Below, piece after piece: positions 23,940 through 35,368 of a stretch of 64,000 bases of DNA. Below the pieces are notes generated by a model. That model was not told where the DNA came from and did no database searches. It worked only from the letters and a program-made list of their open reading frames with translations. A program made the position numbers and the translations under genes. How positions within the stretch are numbered: the first letter of the stretch is position 1; each line of letters begins with the position of its first letter. The stretch comes from Malania oleifera (Eukaryota; Streptophyta; Magnoliopsida; Santalales; Ximeniaceae): NCBI RefSeq assembly GCF_029873635.1, contig NC_080422.1, forward strand, positions 11,625,764 through 11,689,763, written 5' to 3'.

Positions 23940-25847
23940 TGAAATTACGAATAGCTTCCCAAGAGGGGGGTGAATTGGTTTTTAAAAATTGTTCCTTTAG
24001 AATTAGTTCTTTTAAGTTGTAAATCTTAAAAACAATCACAATCAATCACAACAAGATCAAACTCTCAATTTATGTAACAATATATGTGAAAATTTACTGC
24101 ACTCAGTATAAGCCCTGTATCACAATTATTCTTCTTCCCAACGTTTAGTTTTTAAATAAACTTTCAGATTAATAGGTCAAGGATAATCAACCAACGTAGT
24201 CCCTTTTGGTTTCCGCAATCAATACTGATTTATCCAAAATGAATTACCTTCCAATCTATTTAACAACCAAACATTCAGAAATGATATTTAAAGCAACCAC
24301 GCAGATTATATCCTTGAAAAATAAAGAGTAGGGTAGAGAAAGAAGAACATAAGGATTTTTACGAGGTTCGGCTTCAACACAGCCTACGTCCTCGCCCTTG
24401 GCCAAATTGCCAAAGGATTCACTATTACCGTTCCTTTATCAGCCGAAACAAAAACAATTACAATCACTCCTTAGGTAAGGCTAGAGCCCGCCTTTTCCGA
24501 ACAATTTCCCCTTGTTTGGTGCAACGATTCAATACTCCAATCGTCAACAAGCCCTGTTACAAAGATAAAAACAATACGTACAAGAACTTGCTCCTCAAAG
24601 AGCTGATTTGTACAAGTTTAAAACACTAATGCACTTCAGTAAATTCAGAAGATGAATTTCAGAATGAAGCTCTTAGAAACTTATCACCGTGGATATCTTT
24701 CAATGAAAGAATCAGCAACTCAATGATCAAACACAGTGAAATTCAGCAAGAACTTCTCTTAATTTTGAGCAAGGATGAGAGCTATAAGAAGCACTTTCAG
24801 AAATTCAGTATGAGAGAGAGTATGACAGCAGATTGTGAGTTCTTAATGATCTTGGTGATTAAATCAATGTGTCTTTAGGGGTATTTATAGATGTATAAAA
24901 CCTTCTTGCTTGTTCCTCCCAAAGGATACTCAGACTTATTTCCATATTTTAAACTTATTTGAGTTTCCAAAAATTTGAATTTCAAAAATTATATCCATTG
25001 GAAAACATAAATATGTCGCGAGGTAGACGACTGTGAAGTCCTAACAGTCGTCTGTCCATTTAATATAATAGTAAAAATTGTAGGCAGAAAGGTGGCAGTC
25101 GTCTGTCCCTTGAGTGGCAGTCATCTGTCATCAAAATATAAGGTGACAGTCATCTATCCATATGATGGCAGTCGTCTGTCCCATGTATAATTTTAAGCCT
25201 GTTAATAACATAAAGGGTGGACAGTCGTCTAGAAAAACCTACACAGTCTTCTCACTTTTCACTGACAGCCGTTTGTGGGAGCCTTGACAGTCATCTTTCA
25301 GGCTTCTGTGTTTCAATTTTAAACCTTTAATTTAGCCAGTCGTCTGTCAACTGAATAATTTTCTTTCTTAGTCACTCTTTGATTTCTCTCTCATTGTTAC
25401 TTGAAATATAAATTTGTTTTAACTTTGAAAACATGTTCCAAGTTATTATCTTAAGTTCTTTAAGTCTCTTTTTTCTAATGAGCTTCAAAATAAAAACTTC
25501 ATACTTGAATAAACTTAAAGTACTTACAAAGACTTGTCCTAAGTGCTCAAAAATTCTCCTTTGCTCTGGACTTTCTTTGTTGCTAGTCTATGATCTTTTA
25601 GAATAATCTAATGTTTCATCTCTTTAAATCCTCTTGATATTTCTTCTTTGAGCTCTCATGTTGAACTTCTTTAATCATCATGCTCTTATGGTCTTCAGAC
25701 TTTGATCCATACTATCAGACATTGATTCATGCTACATGAGTACCTTCAATATGGATTCCTGAGAAAACACAACACTCAACTAAAGCAAGTTAAATTCTAC
25801 TTGTTTCTTAGCATCAAAATGGAGTATTAAACCTTGTAAGGCCAACA
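23940..25847 (-). repeat. 5' LTR of copia S
   Basis: 1908 bp, partner of 14927-16842, in the same orientation. The TATA box TCTATAAATA lies at 24882-24891 on the minus strand. Copies of CAGTCGTCTG at 25023-25340 repeat the U3 palindrome cluster; one subcluster present in the 3' LTR (around 16330-16360) is shortened here. Confidence 0.9.
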
Positions 25848-25852
25848 ACTAT

Positions 25853-28409
25853 CAAAGAATAAGTACCTGCTTCCCTGTATCGATGATTTGTTTGATTAGT
25901 TACAAGGGACACAGACATTCTCAAAGATAGATTTGTGATCTGGGTTCCAACAAGTAAGGGTTAGAGCATAAGATGTTTCAAAGACAGCGTTCAAAACTAG
26001 GTATGACCATTATGAGTTTCTAGTTATGCCATTTGGTTTGAAAAATGCTCCTGCTGTGTTTATAGACCTAATGAATAGGGTATTTCATTAGTATCTAGAT
26101 TGATTTGTAGTAGTTTTTATAGATGACATTTTGGTATATTCAAAGAGCCCTGAAGAGCATGAGGAACATTTGAGGATAATGCTTCAGGTGCTGAGGGAAA
26201 AGAAGTTGTATGCAAAGCTCAGGAAATGCGAATTCTGGCTAAAGCAAGTTACTTTTCTCGAACACGTGGTATCCAAGGGTGGCATTTTAGTTGATCCGAG
26301 AAAGATTGAGGCGGTAGTGGACTAGGCACGACCAAAAAATATGCAAAAGATCAGGATTTTCCTGAGTTTGGCAGGATACTACTACAGATTTGTTGAAGGT
26401 TTCTCTAAATTGTCGGGCCCTTTGGCGAGATTGATCAAGAAATGTTTGAAATTTAAGTGGACCGATGAATGTGAATGGAGTTTTCAAGAGTTAAAGCAGC
26501 GATTCATCACTACACCTGGTTTGGCGATTCCTTTAGGAGAAGAGGGTTTCATGATTTACAGTGATGTGTCACACAAAGGGCTCGAATGTGTTCTAATGCA
26601 GCAGCGGAGAGTTGTAGCATATGCCTCTCAATAGGTGAAATAATATGAGAAGAATTACCCTACACATGATTTGGAGTTAGCAGCGATGGTCTATACACTA
26701 AAGATTTGGAGACATTATCTTTATGGGGGTAGGTGTGAGATTTTCCCTGACCAAAAGAATTTGAAATATTTCTTCACACAGAAAGAATTAAACATGAGGT
26801 AAAGGAGATGGTTGGAGCTAATAAAATATTATGATTGCACCATCAGTTACCACCCGGGAAAAACTAATGTGGTAGCTGATGCTCTGAGCTAGAAATCAGT
26901 AGGAGCAGCAGCGTCAGCAGGGATGATTTAGCATCCGATCCAAATGGATTTAGAAAGGCTTGATGTGAAGATGGTGGAGGGTGATCACCAAGAATTTATT
27001 GTATATTTAGTATTACAGCCCACCCTGTAGGAAAGAATTAAAGCTGCTCAGAGGAGTGATGCAGAGTTAGTGAAGCTTATGGATCAAGTGCAGAACAGAC
27101 AGGGGGCGGAGTTCAATATTTCAGTTGATGGAGCCTTGAGATTCCGCACCAGGCTGTGTGTACCTACCGACCCTGAGATTAGGAGGATTATTTTGGAGGA
27201 GGCACACAAATCCCTTTATATTATGCACCCGGGAAGCATTAAAATGTATAGGGATCTTCGGGAGTCATTTTGGTGGAGCAACATGAAGAAAAAAATAACT
27301 GAGTATATAGAGCTGTGTTTGACATGCCAGTAGTTGAAATCTGAGCATCAGAGATCAGCGGGATCATTGCAGCCACTCCACATCCCCAAGTGGAAGTGGG
27401 AACATATATCGATGGAATTTGTCACAAGGTTACCGCCGATACTACATGGATAGGACGCCATTTGGGTAGTCGTAGCTTGACTGACTAAAACTGCTCATTT
27501 CCTGCCAATCAGAGTTAACTGCTCCATGAACAGACTGACAAGGTTGTATGTTCAGGAGATAGTTAGACTCCATGGCATGCCAGTGTCCATAGTTTCAGAC
27601 TGAGACCCATGGTTTACATCTCAGTTCTGGAGATGTTTGCAGGGATCCACGGGTTCTCAGTTGATATTTAGCACAACATTTTATCCTCAGATATGCTATG
27701 AGCATGTGTGATGTACTTCATTGGCAGTTGGATACAATTTATGTTGCTGGTTGAGTTCGCTTATAACAACAGCTATCAAGCCAGCATCGGGAGGTGTTAT
27801 ATGATAGAAGGTGTCAATCTCCATTATACTGGGATGAGATTGGGGAAATACAGCTATTGGGGCTAGAGCTGGTACAATAGACTCATGATAAAGTCAAACT
27901 TATTAGAGACAGAATCAGGGCAGCACAGAGTCGGCAGAAGAGTTATATAAATACCCACCAACGAGAGTTAGAGTTTGATGCAGGAGATCACGTATTCTTG
28001 AAAGTGGCACCAATAAAAGGGGTTATAAGATTTGGGAGGAAGGATAAGCTGAGCCCTAGGTATATTGGACCATTCGAGATTCTTGAGAGAGGGTCCAGTT
28101 GCCTATAGGTTAGCTTTACCACTAGTCTTATTCAGAATCTACGACGTATTTCATATTTCTATGTTGAGAAAATACGTTCCATATCCCTTCTATGTGATTA
28201 GTTATGAGGCACTGGAGCTTAAGGATACTCTATCATATGAAGAGGTGCCAATGCATATTTTAGATCGGAAGGAACAGGAGCTACGCACAAAAAAAATCCC
28301 ATTAGTACAAGTGTTATAGCACAACCATGCAATTGAAGAAGCTTTATAGGAATTGGAAGACAAGATGCGCCAACAATATCCACACCTGTTCAGTGGAGCT
28401 GAGAGTTGA
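25853..28409 (+). pseudogene. RT, RNase H and integrase of gypsy Q
   Basis: Resumes after [44 protein letters not shown], and the RT active site [13 protein letters not shown] (about 26105-26145) with both aspartates. RNase [61 protein letters not shown]. Integrase: HPGSIKMYRDLRESFWWSNM, ELCLTCQ, WEHISMEFVTRLPP, LTKTAHFLPI; the tail PLVQVL..HNHAIEEAL..ELEDKMRQQYPHLF resembles the chromodomain-region end of Tekay/Del elements. More than fifteen stops and several frame changes make it non-functional. Confidence 0.9.
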
Positions 28410-28730
28410 GCTAGTAAGAGAAAAAGTAAATGACAATGTATGTTTATTGACTTGTATAGGGTAGAGTAGTTGGTGTTTTTAGTTTTAGTTATGAATGGTT
28501 TTGAGAGAGTTTTCTTTTATGTGATTGATTGTAATCTCTCAGGACCCTATTGTAACCACGGTATTCCTCCGCCACAAGTGAGAGTTATTAATAAATTTAG
28601 GACAGGGCGACTATGCGGGTGGCCATTGGCTCTTCTTAGAGTCGAGTAAACAATTTGGTAAGTTTTAGAGAAAATTGCAATAAGTAATGATTAACAAATT
28701 TCAAGGGCAAAATTTATATAAGGAGGGGAG
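28410..28730 (+). other. Q 3' untranslated region and polypurine tract
   Basis: After the pol tail comes a non-coding stretch ending TTTCAAGGGCAAAATTTATA and the purine tract AAGGAGGGGAGA (about 28720-28731), immediately before the 3' LTR. The same ending occurs in element X at 35228-35240. Confidence 0.8.
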
Positions 28731-29750
28731 AGTAGTAACCCGAAAAAAAAAATAAAAAATAAAAAATTATTAAAATTAATTAAGATATTAATTAATTAAT
28801 TAATTAAACATTATTAAATTGAATTAATTAAATCAAGAAATATATATATACGTATATAAAAGAATATAATATAATGATATTATAATATATAAAAAAAAAA
28901 AAAAGGATTAGTAACAACAAGCTTAAAGAAGCATTCTGTTGAAATTGGAAGGAAATTTTGATTTGAAAGGAACGGAGACCTCCGCCCCCCCCCCCCCCCA
29001 TTCACTCTCTCTGCGTTCTCTTTCTCTCTCTCTCTCTTTCTCGCTCTCCTCTCTCTCCTCCATTTCTCTGGCCAAACGTGCGCTGATCGGAGAACAAAAA
29101 ATACCCCTGGGTTCCATTCTCCACCACCGACATTTTAACCGGAGTGGATTTTTCATAGGAGCGTCATAGGAACCACTCCTAGGATAAGGTAATCTCTCTC
29201 TCTCTCTCTCTCTCTCTCCCTCCCTCCCTCTCTCTTTGTCTCTCTCCCCTCAATTTTTCCTTTAATCTCTAGCCAAATCGATAATCGGACACCACCACGG
29301 GGTCCTAACTCTGATCCTCGTCATTTTAATCGAAGAAGATTTTTAATTTGGGTTTTCTAGGCACCACTCCAAGGCTAGGGTAAGGATAGTGAAATTATAT
29401 CAATTAATTATTTTTAAAGTTTAATTAGTATTGAGAGTGTGTAAGCCTAGGAAATGTTAAAATAATTGTAATTCTGGGGTTGAATTAATTGAATTGGGGA
29501 AAATGTGATTTCAGGATTTTAAGTTCCGAACACCGCGAGCGTGGATTTAGGGATTTTAGCAAGCTTCTCATTAAGAAGGTAAGGGGAATGAATTATAACC
29601 ATTATTTTTTAAACTACTGGTTGAGTAAATATGTGAAAATGAGATTATGAAATATTCACTGTGATACTTATAATATGAATATCAGGCGAAAAATTGGGTG
29701 GCATGAGGACTTTTGAAATAATAAATTTATATTGGGAAAGTGTTAGAAAT
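28731..29750 (+). repeat. 3' LTR of Q, truncated
   Basis: Matches 1197-2213 of the 5' LTR almost collinearly, from (A/T)GTAGTAACCCG to GGGAAAGTGTTAGAAAT. It has longer poly-C (28985-29000) and CT runs (29193-29238) than the 5' LTR. The Tork-like copia starts at 29751 and the remaining 1.9 kb of this LTR is not found to the right. Confidence 0.85.
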
Positions 29751-30386
29751 TGTTTATGGTGTCGCTCTTATACTTCTGGGGTTTATAAAGAAAAGGAGAA
29801 AGACATATAAATGTGTTCTTAGTGCAGGGCAATAGCAAAGACTCGTCGACGAGCATAGAGTGCTCATTGACGAGGAGATATCAAGAGCCAGAAAATCTTA
29901 GAGTTTAAAGACTCGTCGACGAGTGGATAGACTAGTCGACAAGTGGTCTTCTTTGTCTCGTTGATGAGTGTATTGTTCTTATCGACGAGTGCTTCTGGGC
30001 TGCGAGAAAATATTTGAATTTTAAATATAAACGTTGTGACGGTTGGGGATTCAGAGGGAAGCTTCTGAGGGCTTGTTATATATATTCTTTTGGGCATATT
30101 TTGACATGTAAGAGAGTGAGAGAGGGTGAGAGAAGGAGAGAAGATCATTGTAGTGTGTAATCTTTGATCTTTATAGTGAAATCTCTTGTCAATTGCTCCC
30201 ATGGATGTAGGCTTTGTCAAACCACGTAATTCCTGTTGTTGTTGCCTTTATTATTTCTCTCTATATTGTTGTGGTTGTGGATATATTCTGTATTCACCAT
30301 TTACATTGTATGCAAGTGTATGTTTGATCCTTTATAACAATATCTTTATTCCGCTGTGCATTGTTGGAAGAGGCCCTATTTTCACA
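29751..30386 (+). repeat. 5' LTR of Tork-like copia
   Basis: 636 bp. U3 has a cluster of ACTCGTCGACGAGT palindromes (29842-29853, 29911-29924 and relics to 29990). U5 has GGATGTAGGCTTTGTC and AACCACGTAATTCC (30203-30232), a conserved block of Tnt1-type LTRs also seen in the solo LTR at 57496-57999. It ends CCCTATTTTCACA. Confidence 0.85.
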
Positions 30387-30390
30387 ATAA

Positions 30391-30403
30391 TTGGTATCAG
30401 AGC
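30391..30403 (+). other. primer-binding site of Tork-like copia
   Basis: TTGGTATCAGAGC, a perfect complement of the 3' end of initiator Met tRNA, four bases after the LTR. Confidence 0.9.
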
Positions 30404-30956
30404 GTATTGTATGACCTCTGAATTGAAGGATCTCTTAGTGCAACAAGATTTGGTGAAAGGTTTATAGAGAATTTCAATCAGATAGCATGGATGTAACGAC
30501 TTGGAATGAATTGGGAGCAATCATTTATCTTTGTTTGGCTAAGGACGTATTATATCAAGTCATAGATGAGAATTCTTCGACATTAGTCTGGTGAAAACGG
30601 GAATGTCGATATATGTCTAAGGATTCGTCAAAATTTGCAAGTGTAGTGGAGGAAGACTTAGAATGTATTGATAGAGATATGGAAGACTTAGAATGTATTG
30701 ATAGAGATATGCTATGTGTTTCATTGGGTTCGGAGTGCCTCACGGGTGATTCTTGGATCTTAGATACTGGATGTTTTTATCCTAGAAAATGGTTTGACAT
30801 CTACAGGTCAGTTTATACTGGTTGCATTTTGATGGAAAATGATATTTCATGCAAATTGTTTGTTATTGGAAATGTCAAAATTAAAATGTATAATGGTGTT
30901 GTAAGAACCATATGTGATGTAAAGCATGAATCAGGTCTAAGGAAGAATGGTATATC
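30404..30956 (+). pseudogene. deleted gag-protease of Tork-like copia
   Basis: Gag start remnants (DLLVQQDLVKGL, then WNELGAIIYLCLAKDVLYQV and YMSKDSSKFA) pass, without the capsid centre or zinc knuckle, into the protease region WILDTGC, WFDIYRSVYTGCILMEND, KIKMYNGVVRTICDVKHESG. The protease DSG is DTG here. A large internal deletion joins the two. A 30-bp unit encoding EDLECIDRDM is duplicated in tandem at 30652-30711. The frame continues at 40945 as LENLDRNGHCYESKCGD. Confidence 0.8.
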
Positions 30957-31230
30957 TGTAGTGACCCGAAGAATAATGGTATTTTAATAATAATAAGGGA
31001 GAGAAATGGAAATAGAAATAGAAGGAGGCAGCAGTCTTCGTCGACGAATACAGGGATTCGTCGACGAAGGTCTTCAGGATCTCGTCGACGAGGTCCCGTT
31101 TCGTCGATGAGAAAAAACTAAGAGAGGGTTTTGGGCTACTCTGAATTTCGTCAACGAAGGGTAAGATTCGTCGACGAATTTACTGAAGGACTCGTCGACG
31201 AGGTGAGTTGTCTTGTCGATGAATCTGGCC

Positions 31231-31240
31231 CTATAAATAG
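31231..31240 (+). promoter_or_regulatory. TATA box of W' LTR
   Basis: CTATAAATAG, followed about 30 bases later by CAGTGTTCTCTCTCTTC, a pyrimidine-rich initiator-like sequence. It places U3 at only about 300 bp, leaving most of this LTR in the transcribed R-U5 part. Confidence 0.7.
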
Positions 31241-32321
31241 TGCAAACTCAGATTTTTAAGCAAATTTCAGTGTTCTCTCTCTTCTCTCCCTCTCTCTCCT
31301 ACGACCCCTCTCACTTCTCTCTTCGATTTTGGCCCCGTTAGTCACCGGATCAATGATATGAAGTCACCACAACGTTCCTGGCGGAGTTCTCTTCAAGTTT
31401 GCTAGGGCGGATCGTCGGTGGGATCGAGTCGGAATTCATTCCAAATTTAGGGTAAGGCCTTTTAGTCCATTTTTGGCCTTTTGACAGTTATAGGAAATGA
31501 TATAGGCAGAAAAATATTAATATTTTGTTCTGGAAAATGTTGTTTTCAGGGTGTTATGTAGGAGGCCCTGCGGGTGTTAGGCTAGTAAACCATAGGGGCT
31601 TTTCAATAGTCAGGTAAGGGAAATATACTATGCTAGGTATTTTTAAAATATTATACAGTTTATTAAATTAGAAATATTATGTACTAAGGTATGGTGTGGC
31701 TTGAGAATATGAATATAGTACAGAGATATGTTATACGAATTTTAGTACCATAATTTTACGAATTTCAGTACCATGATTATACGATTCTCAATACCATGAT
31801 TATATGAATTTTAGTATTTTGATTTTGCAGTTTCAGTGTTATGATTATACAGTTCTCAGTATTACGATGTATGAATTACAGTACAGTTTATGCAGTATCA
31901 TGGTTATTATGGTTATTTCAGAATCATAGTAAATCAGATAATTGTATATAGAGATATATTATATAGTATCAGACTCTGTTGGACTATGCAGTTACAGAGC
32001 ATGGTACCGTTGCTATAGATATTATGTTATGTTATGAATGCAACCACCTATTTAGATAATACGTGGTAGTAGTTCGATCACTTAGGCCCTTGACGTGGAC
32101 AAGCTCCCCATCAGATATGGGTTGAGGGGGGCAGATCAGACCGATGGAGTATAGTGATTTACCCTGGTCGGCACCCCAGTGTAGATCCCGCCTACGGGCC
32201 GCACAACCCTGTCATGAGAGGTTAAATCATGACACACAGTTATCCACAGGGAAAGTTTTTAGTTACTATTACGTATATACAAATTTACAGAAACAAGGAA
32301 CATACTTATGTACACTAAAAG

Positions 32322-34899
32322 TGTAACGACCCAAAAAAAATAATAAATAAATAAAATTAATTAAAAAATTATTATTATTTAATTAATTATTATTAAGAAA
32401 ATTAATTAAATTAAAAAATTTGAGGATTTTGGATATATATATATATATATATAAGTATATATGTAAGTATATATATATATATATATATATATATAAGTAT
32501 ATATAAGTAAGTATATATAAGTATATATATATATATAAAAGGTTAAAGTAAGTATAAAGGAAAGAAAAAAAAAAGAAAAAGGAAGCAAACAGAAAGTAGA
32601 AAGAGAAAAGAAAAAAAAAAAAAAGACAACTCACGCTGGTGCAGATAGAAGGAGAAAAAGAAAAGAAAGAAGAAAAAGAATTTCTCTTAGCTCACGTTCT
32701 CTACTCCTCTTCTTTCTACGATTTCGCGGCGGATTCTCGCCCAATTGAAAATCTGAAAATACCACCGAACTCTATTCTCTGGCACCAACATATCTACTGA
32801 AGTGGATTTGTTGTAAGAGTAGCGTTGGCATATCTCCTGGAGTAAGTCAAATTCTCATTCTTGTCTCAATTTTTTCTAAATTTTAAGCCAAATGGGTGAT
32901 CGGACACCACCACGAGAATCTAGAGATGATTCTTTACAAATCTAGTAGAGCGGATTTCTCGTGGGATCGTTGTAGAAATTGCCCAAAATTAGGATAAATA
33001 GATTATTTAGAAATTAATTATTATTTAATTATTGTAAATTAGGAAATGTCAAAATAATATTTTATTAAGGTTGATTTGATTGAATCAGGATTCGGGTGAG
33101 CGCCACAAGTATAATTTTGGGAGCCCTGCAAGCATGATTCAGGGAATCAGGTAAGGGGGAATAAAATTATATCAGTATTTTATTAAGGTGAAACGGTTAT
33201 TTATGAGCATATGAAATTTATTATTTATCTATATGATTTTTAGAATAGTCTGATTACTGGAAAAAAAAAATGATGATTATGTTTAAGGTTTATATTTGGG
33301 ATAATTGCATATGATAGTAAATTCGTGTGGCATGAGAACAATTACTTTCTAATAAATTGAATATGAATTTCTGTGGTATTTGGGCTTACATGAGGGGTTG
33401 TTTAGAATGATGATGACATGATGAATGAATTGTTATGTTTGACTCCTGTGTGGAAATGTATTGATCTGTTGGGATACTGTGTGGGAAATGAATTGATATG
33501 TTGGATTCCTGTGTGGAAATATATTGATGCATCTGTGTGAACTAACTGATTTGATTATTCGTATGCATCTCAATATAACGTTGGCATGAGGAGGTTGTTA
33601 TATTGCCTAGATATAAATCATGATATGACGTTGGCGGGTCGAGGAGCTTGTCATATTATCATTTATATAGGGTAGGACATTGGCAAGTTGAGGAGCTTGT
33701 TCTACTGATGTATGACGGGTAGGTCATGGGGATTGGATACTAGTGAATAGTGGTGCCTGTGTGGGCCACGTGTTGTAGAAGCCGGAGTGGTGCCTGTGTG
33801 GGTCATGTTATATTCTGTGTGAAAAATGGCACCTGTGTGGGCCATGTTATGTACCCTGTGTAGGTAGTGGTACCTATGTGCGCCACGTTATATCCTGTGT
33901 GGATAATGGCACTTGTATAGGCCATGTTATGTACCTTGTGTGGGTAGTGGTGCTTGTGTGGGCCACATTATATCCTGTGTGGATAATAGCGCCTGTGTGG
34001 GTCATGTTATGTGCACTGTATGGGTAGTGGTACCTATGTGGGCCACGTGTAGATAAAAAGTACGTAGGTTCCTGTGTGGGCCACGTACTGATATGTACGC
34101 AGTTGCTTTATGTGGGCCACGTACTGAGGAAATTGGAAGATGAAGTATGAGATGCATGATTCCTGTGTGGATGTGTTGTGCGCATGTGAATTTAATTATA
34201 GCATAAAAGTAATGGTATATCATATTGTGAATGCATGTGTGTGCATGCGGCGAGGTAAACATACCACCGGGGGCTTGCTGAGAAAGGCAAGTGCTCTGCT
34301 AGATAGTTTCTCTATATCAGTGCAAAGGGATGCTACTTGTATGGGCGGGTAATTTTCCCTATCCTTGGAGACTTTCGCCTACATAAAAATTTTGTACTTG
34401 TGCATATTGCATGTGTGTATGATATTACATGTCGAGGATGTTATTAATGGTACATTTTCTCATTTTTTTTATTGATATTATGTGAAAAGCAGTTTATTTT
34501 GATATGTAAATATTAAAACTCATTTGTCACACACTTATAATTTATTTCGCCCTTACTGAGAAGTGTCTCACCCTAATGGATTAACAATTTTTCAGGTTCT
34601 TCTGGAGACCGGGTTTGAAGGCCTAGGTTGAGATTGTTTTTGCTGGTTTCTTTTTTGGGGTATTATGAGATACTGATATATGTATAGATATATTTGTACG
34701 ACATTATGTTTTAAATACAGGTTGTGGAGATAGATATTTGGATGTTGTAGTATTTGTTTTTGGGTTATCATATAGAACTCTGGTATTTATTTGAGGTTAT
34801 TTATTTTTGTGCCACAGAGTGTATGTTAATTATGGTATCAAATACAGGTGATTGGAATACGTGGCACTCGAGCCCCACTTGGCGGGTCAGGGCGTCACA
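32322..34899 (+). repeat. 5' LTR of X
   Basis: 2578 bp, TGTAACGACCC to GGGCGTCACA. Three units of an array of about 80 bp (GTGTGGGCCATGTTATGTAC type) at 33748-34045. Only one GAGGGCTT module remains (34270), since the pair seen in the other two X LTRs has been fused by deletion. The TGAGA-AGTG-TCTCA hairpin is at 34557-34570 and an acceptor-like TTTTTCAGG at about 34589-34596. Confidence 0.9.
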
Positions 34900-35240
34900 T
34901 TGTGGTATCAGAGCATTAGGATATAGATTCTACAAACTTTAGGATTGATTAATACCAGAGTATAGGTACGAATAAGGATAAGGATAGGAATGGGTAGATC
35001 TTGATGGACTTCTGTGAGTTTCTGAATCCGGCCAATTTTAGAAAACCACAGTAAATCCGTTGACGGTGATGTTTCTGAGTAGAGAGACTAGAACTTAGAA
35101 TTAGAACTTGAGAGTTAGGTTGATTTTGGGATAAGCTAGTTGTTTGATGTTTCAATTGAAGATTTAAATATTAAACTGATTCGTTATTCTATAATTTATT
35201 AGCAAATTTCAAGGATGAAATTCTTTTAAGGAGGGGAGAA
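34900..35240 (+). other. minimal interior of X
   Basis: The leader after the primer site has the gypsy-like GTTTCTGAGTAG(A/T) block also present before gag in Q and W2. It then joins directly the end-of-element sequence TTTCAAGGATGAAATTC and the purine tract. No protein can be read. Confidence 0.85.
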
Positions 35241-35335
35241 TGTAACGACCCAAAAAATTTTAATTAAAAAATTATTATTATTATTAATTAATTATTATTA
35301 AGAAAATTAATTAAATTAAGAAATTTGAGGATTTT

Positions 35336-35368
<33 letters not shown>

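Larger units (their letters stand above)
14927..25847 (-). mobile_element. complete Sire-like copia element S, antisense
   Basis: Both LTRs are present (14927-16842 and 23940-25847), with TG...CA ends and a perfect ACTAT target duplication (14922-14926 and 25848-25852). Removing it restores the reading frame of Q RT, so this insertion is certain. Total length is 10.9 kb with a 7.1-kb interior. Order on the minus strand: primer site, gag with two zinc knuckles, protease, integrase, RT, RNase H, a further ORF in the env position, several PPT-like runs, and the LTR. Length and the extra ORF fit the Sire/Maximus lineage (inference). The LTRs look about 95 percent identical over the part compared, so it is not recent, and all frames contain stops. 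Confidence 0.92.
1197..29750 (+). mobile_element. Ty3/gypsy element Q, decayed, 3' LTR truncated
   Basis: Order on the plus strand: 5' LTR (1197-5887), primer site, gag, protease, RT, RNase H, integrase, purine tract, and the start of the 3' LTR (28731). Gag begins at 6286 and pol runs from about 14141 to 28409. The gag-protease-RT-RH-IN order and the long LTRs fit a Tekay/Del-like chromovirus; this lineage call is inference. Three elements interrupt it: a solo LTR at 3508-5306, Y at 7098-13896, and copia S at 14927-25847. Without them the internal region is about 5 kb, normal for the group. Many in-frame stops make it a pseudoelement. The 3' LTR is cut at 29750 by a Tork-like copia and does not resume in the window. 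Confidence 0.85.
29751..30956 (+). mobile_element. Tork/Tnt1-like copia, left part
   Basis: The LTR starts TGTTTATGGTGTCGC after GAAAT (29746-29750). It is followed by a perfect primer site and a shrunken gag-protease region. It is cut at 30956 by solo LTR W' and resumes at 40940-40995, where S1 cuts it again. The W' target duplication ATATC proves continuity. Most of gag and all of pol are missing. Confidence 0.85.
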
